From Pelomonas nitida (GTDB lineage: Bacteria > Pseudomonadota > Gammaproteobacteria > Burkholderiales > Burkholderiaceae_C), in contig NZ_JBIGIA010000005.1 in assembly GCF_043555975.1 (NCBI RefSeq), forward strand, positions 124,001 through 188,000: DNA of 64,000 nt, given 5' to 3'. Every line of letters begins with the position of its first letter. Position 1 is the stretch's first letter. Positions 1-10,800 of the stretch are shown here, piece by piece. The notes below the pieces were generated by a model. The model worked only from the letters and a program-made list of their open reading frames with translations, ran no database searches and was not told the DNA's origin. The translations under genes were made by a program, and so were the position numbers.

Positions 1-810
1 GTCGGGCTTGGCCAGCGCCAGCTTCTCCGGCGTCAGGCCGAAGTGCTTGAAGAACTCGCCGCTGCTGGGCAGCATGCCGCCGTTCATGCGCTCGTTCTGC
101 AGGCGCAGCATGATGATGACGTCGGCGTCCTTCACGCCCTCGGCCATGTCGTGGCAGACGCGCACACCCATGTCGCGCAGATCGCCAGGCACCAGCGTCT
201 TGGGGCCCACGGCGCGGATCTCCGGCACGCCCAGGATGTTCAGCGCATGGATGTCGGAGCGGGCCACGCGCGAATGCACGATGTCACCGACGATGGCCAC
301 CGTGAGGTTGCGGAAGTCCTTCTTGAAGTGCCGGATCGTGTACATGTCCAGCAGGCCTTGCGTCGGGTGCGCATGCCGGCCGTCGCCCGCGTTGACCACG
401 TGCACATGGGGTGCGCAGTGCTGGGCGATCAGGTGAGGCGCACCGCTCTCGCTGTGGCGCACGACGAACATGTCGGCATGCATCGCGCTCAGGTTGGCCA
501 CCGTGTCCAGCAGCGTTTCGCCCTTGGCGGTGGAGCTGCGTGCGATGTCGAGGTTGATGACGTCAGCCGACAGCCGCTTGGCCGCGATCTCGAAGGTGGT
601 GCGCGTGCGCGTGCTGTTCTCGAAGAACAGGTTAAACACCGACTTGCCGCGCAGCAGCGGCACCTTCTTGACCTCGCGGTCGTTGACCGACAGGAAGCTG
701 CCGGCGGTGTCCAGGATCTGCTCGACGACGGCGCGCGGCAGGCCTTCGATGGACAGCAGGTGGATCAGCTCGCCGTGCTTGTTCAGCTGGGGATTTCGCT
801 TGCTCAACAT
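1..810 (-). CDS. pyrB: Aspartate carbamoyltransferase, catalytic subunit (3' end outside the window)
   Basis: Transfers the carbamoyl group of carbamoyl phosphate to aspartate, the committed step of pyrimidine synthesis in the cytoplasm. The 270 visible residues begin MLSKRNPQLNKHGELIHLLS and hold the carbamoyl-phosphate loop FFENSTRTRTTFE, the HPTQGLLDMYTI segment and the MLRLQNERM segment typical of the family. Usual length is about 310-320 residues, so roughly 50 C-terminal residues lie beyond base 1. The ATG shares one base with the stop of pyrR (TGATG), which indicates translational coupling and settles the start. It is the last visible gene of a minus-strand run yqgE-ruvX-pyrR-pyrB; dihydroorotase often follows in this group, but that cannot be seen here. 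Confidence 0.97.
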   Translation of the reverse strand, partial: MLSKRNPQLNKHGELIHLLSIEGLPRAVVEQILDTAGSFLSVNDREVKKVPLLRGKSVFNLFFENSTRTRTTFEIAAKRLSADVINLDIARSSTAKGETLLDTVANLSAMHADMFVVRHSESGAPHLIAQHCAPHVHVVNAGDGRHAHPTQGLLDMYTIRHFKKDFRNLTVAIVGDIVHSRVARSDIHALNILGVPEIRAVGPKTLVPGDLRDMGVRVCHDMAEGVKDADVIIMLRLQNERMNGGMLPSSGEFFKHFGLTPEKLALAKPD

Positions 811-1295
811 CACTTCACCTCGAAGCTGAAGCGGCCGTCGTCGCTGCGCGCGAGGCGCAGGCTCTGGTCCGCGTTGAGGCTGACGCGCGCCGCCGAAAAC
901 GCCGGCTCGATGGGCAGCTCGCGCCCGCCGCGATCCACCAGCACGGCCAGCTGAACGCGGTGCGGGCGGCCATAGTCGAACAACTCGTTGATGACGGCCC
1001 GCGTCGTGCGGCCGGTGTAGAGCACATCGTCGATGAGCAGGATGTCGCGGCCGTTGACGTCGAACGGCAGCGTGGTGTGGTCCGCCTTGGCCAGCCCGCG
1101 CGAGCCGAAATCGTCACGGTGCATGGCGCTGGAGATGGTGCCGGCCGCCAGCCCCAGGTCGGCCGCCAGCCGCTCGGCGAGCCAGGCGCCGCCGCTCCAG
1201 ATGCCCACCAGGGCGGTGTCGGGCGTCAGCAGGCGCTGCACGCCGCGTTTGAGCTCAAGGTACAGACCTTCAGCATCGAGCAGCAATTCACTCAT
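810..1295 (-). CDS. pyrR: PyrR-type uracil phosphoribosyltransferase / pyrimidine regulator
   Basis: Phosphoribosyltransferase-fold protein of the PyrR family. It binds PRPP and uridine nucleotides; the family either makes UMP from uracil or regulates pyr mRNA. The PRPP-binding motif LLIDDVLYTGRTTRA lies at about residues 86-100 of 161. I choose the ATG at 1295: it overlaps the end of ruvX by eight bases (ATGAGTGA) and gives the family N-terminus. A longer form starting at 1322 would add nine residues deep inside ruvX. The stop overlaps the pyrB start by one base. I see no obvious PyrR-binding leader upstream of yqgE, so whether it regulates transcription here is open. It may act mainly as a salvage enzyme. 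Confidence 0.93.
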   Translation of the reverse strand: MSELLLDAEGLYLELKRGVQRLLTPDTALVGIWSGGAWLAERLAADLGLAAGTISSAMHRDDFGSRGLAKADHTTLPFDVNGRDILLIDDVLYTGRTTRAVINELFDYGRPHRVQLAVLVDRGGRELPIEPAFSAARVSLNADQSLRLARSDDGRFSFEVK

Positions 1296-1692
1296 GGGGA
1301 TGTTCTCGGAAAAACTGTTCAAGGATCAGCGCGGCGGCGGCGGCGTCCACGTCGTGGGCGCCCTCGGCTTCGGCCTCCACACTGGTGTAGCGCTCATCGA
1401 CCTCGAAGACCGGCAGGTGATGACGGCCGGCGAGGCGGCGGCCAAAGTTCTGCGCCTTGGCCGTCATCTCGTGCGGCGCACCGTCCGGGTGGCGCGGCAC
1501 GCCAACGACGAGGGCGTCGGGCTGCCAGGTGCGGATCAACGCGGCGATGGCCTCGAAATCGCCACTGCGTATCGTCCCTCTCGGCTCGGCGGCGCCGAGC
1601 AGCCGCGTGCCACTGGCCACGCCGATGCGGCGCGTGCCGAAATCAAAAGCGAGAAAGGATTGAAGCGTCGGCGCGGCAGCGTCGCGCTTCAT
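1288..1692 (-). CDS. ruvX: RuvX/YqgF family putative pre-16S rRNA nuclease
   Basis: RNase H-fold nuclease family (YqgF/RuvX), linked to 5' end maturation of 16S rRNA and formerly to Holliday-junction resolution. The 134 residues carry the first catalytic strand FDFGTRRIGVA (Asp17), the central VVGVPRHPDG loop with the acidic surroundings of the family, and the DERYTSVEAE segment near the C-terminus. The length is normal. The ATG overlaps the yqgE stop by one base (TGATG) and the 3' end overlaps pyrR, so the four genes are read as one tightly packed message. The yqgE-ruvX pair is a common proteobacterial arrangement. Confidence 0.95.
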   Translation of the reverse strand: MKRDAAAPTLQSFLAFDFGTRRIGVASGTRLLGAAEPRGTIRSGDFEAIAALIRTWQPDALVVGVPRHPDGAPHEMTAKAQNFGRRLAGRHHLPVFEVDERYTSVEAEAEGAHDVDAAAAALILEQFFREHPHE

Positions 1693-2279
1693 CAGGCGTG
1701 CCCCGCGTCGGCGCTGAGCATGCGCGGGTCGATGCCCAGCAGGCCCAGCGCCTTCTCGTAGCGCTGCTCCACCGGCGTGTCGAAGATGACCTCCGGCGCA
1801 GCGTCCACCGTCAGCCAGCCGTTGCGGCCGATCTCTTCTTCCAGCTGGCCGGCGGCCCAGCCGCTGTAGCCCAGCGTGACGAGCAGCTTCTTCGGCCCGG
1901 CGCCGTTGGACAGCGCCTCCAGCACGTCGCGGCTGGTGGTCATCTCCAGACCGCCCGGCACCGCCAGCGTGGCGCTGTAGTGCCCGCCCTCGTCGTCCAG
2001 CGGCTCGTGCAGCACGAAGCCCCGGTCCGTCTGCACCGGGCCACCGTAGTAGACCGGCGTCTCGGCCAGCGGGTCGGCCGGCGGGCTGAGCTCGACCTTC
2101 TCGAACAGCGTGCCCAGCGTCAGCGAGGTCGGCTTGTTGACCACCAGGCCCAGCGCACCGTTGTCGTTGTGCTCGCAGAGGTAGATCACCGTGCCGGCGA
2201 AAGCCTCGTCGGCCATGCCCGGCATGGCGATGAGGAACTGGTTGGTCAGGACGATCCGGTCGGCGGGCATGGCGGTCAT
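1692..2279 (-). CDS. yqgE: YqgE/AlgH family protein (DUF179)
   Basis: Member of the YqgE/AlgH (DUF179) family, whose biochemical role is not established; the AlgH name comes from alginate regulation in Pseudomonas. Family landmarks are NQFLIAMPGMADEAFAGTVI near the N-terminus, CEHNDNGALGLVVNKP, the YYGGPVQTDRGFVLH block and GYSGWAAGQLE. At 195 residues it has the usual length. Two ATGs are possible, at 2279 and 2270; both keep the conserved core. The first gene of the operon, it is divergent from the photolyase gene, whose start is only about 8-14 bases away, so the two leaders must overlap. Confidence 0.94.
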   Translation of the reverse strand: MTAMPADRIVLTNQFLIAMPGMADEAFAGTVIYLCEHNDNGALGLVVNKPTSLTLGTLFEKVELSPPADPLAETPVYYGGPVQTDRGFVLHEPLDDEGGHYSATLAVPGGLEMTTSRDVLEALSNGAGPKKLLVTLGYSGWAAGQLEEEIGRNGWLTVDAAPEVIFDTPVEQRYEKALGLLGIDPRMLSADAGHA

Positions 2280-2293
2280 TTTATTCTGTGGGT

Positions 2294-3736
2294 ATGAAGC
2301 CTCATCTTGACCGAGCCTTGGTCTGGTTCCGGCGCGATCTGCGCGCCGACGACCAGACCGCGCTCTACCACGCCCTGCGGAGCGCCCGGCAGGTGTTCTG
2401 CGCCTTCGTGCTGGACCGCGACATCCTCGACGTCCTGCCCCGCACGGACCGCCGCGTGGCCTTCATCCTGCAGGCACTGCAGGTGCTGGACGAGGACTTG
2501 CGACGCCTGGGCGGTGCGCTCATCGTGCGGCACGGGCGGGCGGCCGATGAGATCCCCAGGCTGGCCGCCGAACTCGGCGCCCAGGCCGTGTTCGCGAACC
2601 ACGACGACGAGCCGCAGGCGCTGATGCGCGACGCGGAGGTCGCACGGCAGCTCGCGCCACTGGGCGCCGCACTACACACCTTCAAGGACCATGTCGTCTT
2701 CGAACGCCGCGAGGTGATGACGGCCGCCGGCGGCGCCTATGGCGTGTTCACGCCCTACAAGAACGCGTGGCTGCGCAAGGTCGACGAGTTCTACCTGAGC
2801 AGCTACCCGGTCGAGCGCCACGCCAGCGCGCTCGCGGCGTCGGCGCTGGCACGTGGCGTCCCTTCGCTCGACGAGATCGGCTTCGCGCCGGCGACCCTCA
2901 CACCGCACCTGGGCCAGGGCAGCCACGGCGCCACCGTTTTGCTCGACGACTTCCTGGACCGCATCGACGAGTACGACCGCCGGCGCGACTTCCCGGCCGT
3001 CAAAGGCCCCAGCTACCTGAGCGTGCATCTGCGTTTCGGAACGGTGTCCGTGCGCCGCCTGGTGCGCCTGGCGCATCAACGCATGCAGGCCGGCGACCAC
3101 GGCGCCGAGGTGTGGCTGTCGGAGCTGATCTGGCGCGACTTCTATCACCAGGTCATGCACCACCACCCCCACGCGATGACGTCGGCCTTCCGGCCCGAGT
3201 ACGACGCGATCGCCTGGGAGACCGGGCCGCAGGCCGATGCGCTGTTCGAGGCCTGGTGCGAGGGCCGCACCGGCTTCCCGCTGGTGGACGCCGCCATGCG
3301 CCAGCTCAACGAGACCGGCTACATGCATAACCGCCTGCGCATGGTGACGGCCAGCTTCCTGACCAAGGACCTCGGCCTGGACTGGCGGCGCGGCGAAGCC
3401 TATTTCGCGCGGCAGTTGCTGGACTTCGACCTCGCGGCCAACAACGGCGGCTGGCAATGGGCCAGCAGCAGCGGCTGCGACGCCCAACCCTATTTCCGCA
3501 TCTTCAACCCGACCAGTCAGAGCGAGAAGTTCGACGGCGAGGGCCGCTTCATCCGCCGCTACTGCCCCGAGCTGGCGGCGCTGGACGCCAAGGCCATCCA
3601 CGCTCCTTGGGAGCGCGCGCCGCTGGCGATGTCAGGGGTGGACTACCCGCGCCCCATCGTCGACCACGCCATCGCCCGTGAGCGCACGCTGGCGCGCTAT
3701 GCCGTCGTGAAGAGCCGTGCCGTGGCCACGCGCTGA
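2294..3736 (+). CDS. phrB: Deoxyribodipyrimidine photo-lyase (class I CPD photolyase)
   Basis: Light-driven flavoenzyme that splits cyclobutane pyrimidine dimers in DNA. An N-terminal photolyase alpha/beta antenna domain opens with LVWFRRDLRADDQTALYHAL; a C-terminal helical FAD-binding domain contains the WLSELIWRDFYHQVMHHHP region, MHNRLRMVTASFLTKDL and the signature stretch NNGGWQWASSSGCDAQPYFR followed by the FNP motif. About 480 residues is the usual class I length. I take the ATG at 2294; a GTG two codons earlier (2288) is equally open and would add two residues. It is transcribed away from yqgE through an extremely short divergent spacer. The next gene is on the opposite strand, so it appears monocistronic. 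Confidence 0.95.
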   Translation: MKPHLDRALVWFRRDLRADDQTALYHALRSARQVFCAFVLDRDILDVLPRTDRRVAFILQALQVLDEDLRRLGGALIVRHGRAADEIPRLAAELGAQAVFANHDDEPQALMRDAEVARQLAPLGAALHTFKDHVVFERREVMTAAGGAYGVFTPYKNAWLRKVDEFYLSSYPVERHASALAASALARGVPSLDEIGFAPATLTPHLGQGSHGATVLLDDFLDRIDEYDRRRDFPAVKGPSYLSVHLRFGTVSVRRLVRLAHQRMQAGDHGAEVWLSELIWRDFYHQVMHHHPHAMTSAFRPEYDAIAWETGPQADALFEAWCEGRTGFPLVDAAMRQLNETGYMHNRLRMVTASFLTKDLGLDWRRGEAYFARQLLDFDLAANNGGWQWASSSGCDAQPYFRIFNPTSQSEKFDGEGRFIRRYCPELAALDAKAIHAPWERAPLAMSGVDYPRPIVDHAIARERTLARYAVVKSRAVATR

Positions 3737-3762
3737 CGTTCGGCCGAACCGGCCGACACGGG

Positions 3763-4800
<1,038 letters not shown>

Positions 4801-4804
4801 GCCG

Positions 4805-7800
4805 TCAGACTACCACCGCTGACTGCGTGTACTGCCTGATCAAGCCCAGCAAGTGCTCCTCGTCATACGGTTTTCCGAGGTAATGGTCCACACCCAGCTG
4901 CGATGCGTAATCACGATGCTTCTGCGCGATGCGCGAGGTGATCATGATGACCGGCAGGTCGGCCAGACGCGAATCTGCCCGCATGTTGCGCACCAGGTCG
5001 AAGCCGTCCATGCGCGGCATCTCGATGTCGGAGAGCACGACCGCCGGCAATTCGTCGGCAGCGAGCTTCTCCATCGCATCCAGGCCGTCCTTGGCCAGCA
5101 GCACGCGGAAGCCCACACGCTCCAGCATGCGCTGGGTCACGCGGCGCACCGTCAGCGAGTCGTCGACCACCATCACCAGCGGCGGCAGGTGCTCGTCGTC
5201 AACCACCGGCACCACCGGCTTCGGCGCATCGGTCTGCGTCTGCGCGGCGGCCAGGCGGGCCTGCGCATCCGCGCCGTACCAGTCGGCCAGCGCGACGACG
5301 TTGTAGATCAACGCGACGTCACCGGAGGCCAGCAAGCTGATGCCGGCAAGACCCGGCACGCGATTGAGCTGCGCGCCGAGGTTCTTGACAACGACTTCCT
5401 GATTGCCGACCACTTCGTCCACGTGCAGCGCCAGCGCGGCCTGCGCGCTACGCACCAGCACGACCGGTGCGTGGCGCCCGTGCACATTGCCGCGGCCCAC
5501 CTGACCGAGCAAGCCGCCCAGCCAGTAGAACGGCAGCTCGATGCCGGCATGCTTGAGCTTGCCATTGGCGTAGGCCGCATCGATGGCCTCCACCGGCACG
5601 CGCTGCACCGATTCCATCAGACCCGCCGGCACCGCCACGACCTGCTCGCCGCTCTTCAGCAGCACGACCTGCGTGAGCGCCGTCGTCAGCGGCAGGCGCA
5701 GCAGGAAGCTGGTACCTTGGCCGGCGGTCGACGACGTCTCGATGCTGCCGCCCAGCGTACCGACTTCGGCGCGGACGACGTCCATGCCGATGCCGCGACC
5801 GCTGAGTTCCGTGATCTGGCTGGCCGTCGAGAAGCCCGGCGCAAAGATCAGGCGGCGCAGCTGCGCTTCGTCGGGCGTCGCGTCTGCAGCGATGAGGCCC
5901 AGTTGCAGCCCGCGCTCGCGGATGCGGGCGAGGTCCAGGCCGGCGCCGTCATCCGAGAAGTTGAGCTGCACTTCGTTGCCGTGCTGACCCACCTCGATGC
6001 GCAGCGTGCCGGTGGCGTCCTTGCCAGCGGCCGTCCGCGTGTCGGGCGCCTCGATGCCGTGAGCAACGCTGTTGCGCAGCAAGTGCTCGAAAGCACCCGC
6101 CGTCCGCTCCAGCACGGAACGGTCCAGTTCGGTCTGGCCGCCCTTGATCTCGAGCTTGACCTGCTTGCCGCTGTCGCGAGCCGCCTGGCGAACCACGCGG
6201 TGCATACGCTCGCCGATCGAGTCGAACTCGACGAGGCGGGTACGCAGCAGGTCGTCCTGCAGTTCACGGGTCAGCCGCGATTGCGCCGCCAGCTCGTCTT
6301 CACCGGTCTGAACGCTACGCGTCAGCGCGCGCTGCAGCGTGGCCACGTCACCGACCGACTCGGCCAGCATGCGCGTGAGTTCCTGGAAGCGGGTGTAGCG
6401 GTCGAACTCGAGCGGGTCGAACTCGCGCCCGCCCTGCTGCGCCATCTCCTGCTGGATGTGCATCTGGGCTTCAGCCTGCAGTTCCAGCTCGCGCAGCTGC
6501 GCACGCAGACGCTCCAGGTTGTCGTCCAGGTCGAGCAGCGCGCCCTTCATCTGGCCGAGCTCGGACTCCATCCGTGCACGACGGATGCTGACCTCGCCGG
6601 CCTGCGTGGCCATGCGCTCCAGCAAGCTGCCGCGCACCCGCACCAACGCCTGCCCGATCGCCAGGCTGTCGACGCCAGCGCCCATCTCGCTGGCTTCGGC
6701 AAAGCGACTCCAGTCGACGGTGCGCCCCGTCTCGGCGGGCCCGCCCGCAGCCGACACCGTCGGTGCGACGACCGGCCGGGTTTGAACCACGGCCGCAGGC
6801 GCGGGCGCAGCCACCGGAGCGACCGTCGGCGCATTGAGGCTGCGCCCCAATTCATCGAACGCCTGCTCCAGCGCGTCGGCATCATCCTGCAGCGTCTGGA
6901 CCTGGCCGTAATTGGCCGACCCGGCGTGCAGCAAGGCTTCGATCGCGGATTCCAGGTGGTGAGCCTGCTCACCCAAGCGCATGGCGCCCGCGAGACGCGC
7001 ACCACCCTTGAAGGTGTGCAACGCCCGCATGCAAGCGTCAGAACGCCCCAGGTCGCCCGGCTCGGCCAGCCAGTCACGCAACGCGGCGTGCAGCTGCTGG
7101 ATCAGGTCGCGACCTTCTTCCTCGAAGATCGGATAGAGCTCGGGCTCGATGTTGTCGGGCAGGCCGGGTTCGGGCTCCGGGCCATCCGCGGCCGCGATGG
7201 ACGCCGAATGGAAGGACGGCAGCGGCTCGTCCATCAGATCCGCAGGCACCGCCGCGATCTCGATGATCGGCTCCGGCACCGATGCGGGCACCACCTCCGA
7301 AGCCGCCTCGCTCGACAGGTCGACAACCGGCTCAAGCTCGGGCTGCGGCGCCTGCTGTGTGTCGGGCTCCGCGTGCAGCTCGGGCTCGAACGCCTCGACC
7401 TGCACATCCGGCACGGCAAGCGCTTCGACCTCCACCGACTCCTCCTGCGGCTGGTAGGCATGCAGGCGAGTGATGAGGTCTGGATCGTTTTCCTTCAGGA
7501 AACCGGCAGCGAACTGGTGCAACAGGCGGCGCACATCGTCCGCAGCACGCAGGAAGAGCTCCACATCGGCCGCGTCGTAACGTGTGGCACGCTGGGCACG
7601 CTCCAACGCATGCTCCAACTCGCGCGCCAGCCCCGAGAGATCCTCGTAGCCCACTGTGGCCGCATTGCCGGCCAACTTGTGCGCATAAGCCTCGCAGCTC
7701 GCCGGCACCGGATGGCTGGTGTCGGCCGCCCATTCGGCCAGCTCCATGGACAAACGACGCGACAGCTCGTCGGCCTCGTTCAGGAAGATGTTGAACAGCG

Positions 7801-10800
7801 CAATGCTGATACGCAGCGGGCCGATGACCTTGTAGCCTTCGTCCGGGTCCACCACGTCGAGCAGTTCGGGCTCGGCGGTCGGTTCAACCTCGGGCTCCGG
7901 CACGATGGTGGCCGCGAAGGCCGGTTCGGGCTCAGCCACCTCCAGGTCCGGCAAGGTCAGCGTGAACGCTTCCAGGCCTTCGGCCGTCTCGACCGCTTCG
8001 GCAGCAGGCAGCTCCGGCACCGTCGCCGCCGGCTCTTCCGGCGTCAGCGGCAGGAGCAAGCCGCGCTGCACGTCGTCTTCGCCAACGACCGGCAAACCGC
8101 CACCAATGGCCGACTCGGCTTCCGGCAGCGACAGGGCCTCGACCGCGATGATCTCGTCGACCAGCACCGGCTCCAGCGGCAGGTCGAGCACGAGGTCGGG
8201 CTCGAGCGACACCGGCTCCTCCGCTGGCGCAACCGCCTCGACGACCTCGACCTGCGTCACGTCGATGATGGCCGGCATCGCATCGAGCTCGACAACTTCG
8301 GTGACTTCGATGACGGCTGGCTCCAGGGCCAGATCCAGGTCGACCCCCGTGGACTCGCCGATCGACTCGACATGGGCGGCCAACGGCAGCCGCTCGCCGC
8401 TCAAGCGCAAGGCATCTGCGCTGCGACGCACCGGCTCCGAGGAGCTGTAACCCGGCTCATTGCCGGCGATCTGCTCACGCCAGTGCGTGAAGTAGTCCAG
8501 CGCTTCGTCGGTGAAGCCCAGCAGCGACTCATCGGCCTGGGGCGTGTGATCGCCCAGACGTGCGTTGTAGAGCTGCTCGCAAGCCCAGGCGCCTTCGCCG
8601 AAGTCGTCCAGCCCCACCATGCGGGCGCTGCCCTTCAGCGTGTGGAAGGCGCGGCGGATGACCGTCAGCTGGCCATGATCGGACGGCGCTTCGCGCAGCT
8701 CGGCGAGCGCAGTGCGGGCATTGCCGATGACCTCGTCGGCCTCCTCCAGGAAGATCTCCCGCATCTCGGGATCGTCGGCGACGGTGGGCTCGGCAGCAGG
8801 CAGGGGTGTCGGCGCCGCACGTGGCGCCGCCACAGGGGCCGTCACCACCGGCGCAGGTGCCGGCTCGGCGGCCAGCGCCGTCAAATCGACATCCGGCAGG
8901 CTCAGGTCCGGCAAGTCGAGCGAACCCAGGTCCACACGGACCTGCGGTTCGTCCGGGTGTGACGCAGCTGCAGGCGCCACGGACGCCGCCACCTCGGCCG
9001 TCTCGGTATGGAAGCCGCTAGCCTCGAAGTCGGGCAGCTCGACAGCGCCTTCCCGGCGACCCATGACTGCGTCAAGGCGACCACTGGCCTCGTCGAACTG
9101 GAACATGCGCTTGGCCAGGGCCGGCTGCACGCTCAGCATGTCGATGAGGAAGCCCAGTGCGCCCAGGTTGTTGGCCAGGCGCTCGAACACATCGCGCGCA
9201 CCGGGTCGATCGAAGTCGATCTCGGTGTTGGCCAGGCCGTCGATCTCGTCGCGCATGCGAACGGTCGCGTGCGCCGCCTGTTCCAGCCCCAGCACGCCGA
9301 GCACGCCGCGCATGGCCTGCAATTGGCCGGGCACGGGAATCAGCAGGTCACGCTGAGCCGGGTTGCGGAAATACTCGTCGCACTGCTTCTCGACCTCGGA
9401 CAGGCTCGCGCGCAACTCGTGCACCACGCTGCCCAGCGTCTGCCGATCGGAAACCCGGCGATACAGGTCTTCCATCCAGCCTTCCAGCGGCTCGGCCGGC
9501 TGACCATGGGCCACGGCCTCGACGCGGCGCGCGAGGCGGCGGACACGGTCGGCCTGCTCGGGCTGGTCGAAGGCGGCGTCTTCCAGCGCCGCCTCGACAT
9601 ACAGCAGGCTGGTGGCGATTTCCATGGCCAGCGCCGGCAGCGGCGCACTGCGCGAGCGCAGCGTCGCCACGACGGCGCGCTGCAGCGTCTGCGCGAGCAC
9701 TTCGCCGCTGGGGAACAGCCGAACCAGCGAATCTGCCAACCCGGCGAACTGCTCGTCCAGGCTGCCAAGACGGTGTTGGTCACCTTCCGCGGCGCTGGAC
9801 CAGCTCTCCTTGGCCGCGAGCACACGGCGCTTGGCCTGAGCCACCCACGCCGGGTCGATGCGACCCAGGCTGGCGTCCTCGTACTCGCCGGCGATCTCAT
9901 CGCCCAGGCGATAGGCGTTATGCACGGCGGTCAGGCGCGGCCCGGCGCCCTTTGCCACCCGGCACAGCGCACAGAAGAACAGCAAGTCCTGCGCAAGACG
10001 GTCACGCTGAGCATCATCGCGCTCTCCGCGCCCGACGGCCCGCAGCTCGTTCAGCAACCGGGAGCCCAGGCGCTTCGTGTAGGCATCGCTGCGCAGCAGC
10101 TTCAGCGCCTGGCCTTCGAAGACTGCGGCAGCCAGCTGCCACAGCGTACGGGCGTTGCCAGCGGGCAGCGCCGCGGCGAGGCCAGCACACAGGCCGGACA
10201 GGTTGGCCGCGTGCGCAGCGCTGGGCTCGCGCATGTGACGCAGCAGCGCAGCTTCGAACGGGCCGCGCACCGACTCAGGCGAGCGCGGCAGCACATCGGC
10301 CTCGAGCGGCACCGGGCGCCAGCTCCATTCATGCGTCCACAGGTCGGCCGGGTGGATGCGATCCACGCCATTGAACTTTTGCAGCTCCCGATAGCTCGGG
10401 TACAGCGCGAGCGGCGAGGTCTTCGTGCCGGCCAGCAAGCGCGCCACGTAAGCCAGCAACGCAAAGTCGGCACGCTCGATGATGTCGACGGCACGGCCCT
10501 CGACCTCCAGCGGACGCTCGGCCAGCCGGGTGACTGCCACTTCCGCAGCACGCAGCACGCTGGCGCCGGCCGGCAGGCCGACGAGCGACAGCACCCCGCT
10601 GACCTGGTGCAGCTGGGCGGCCGCCTGCTGCAGCGGCGCACCTGCCTGGCCATCCCCGGCAACGGCGACCGGGCGGCCGTCGCCACCGTCGCGCACCATG
10701 CGGCGCAGGGTCTTGTGCACCGACTCCAGCGAGCGGCGCAGTTCCTCCTGAACCCACGCCAGTGGGCTGAGGTCGGCCGGGAGTTCGGAGTCTCTCAAAG

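Noticed and set aside
4853..8962. A 1369-codon open frame on the plus strand opposite chpA
   Set aside because: It is the antisense of the ChpA reading frame. High GC keeps frames open; the product is His/Arg/Gln/Leu-rich with no domain, while the minus strand encodes a full CheA-type kinase.
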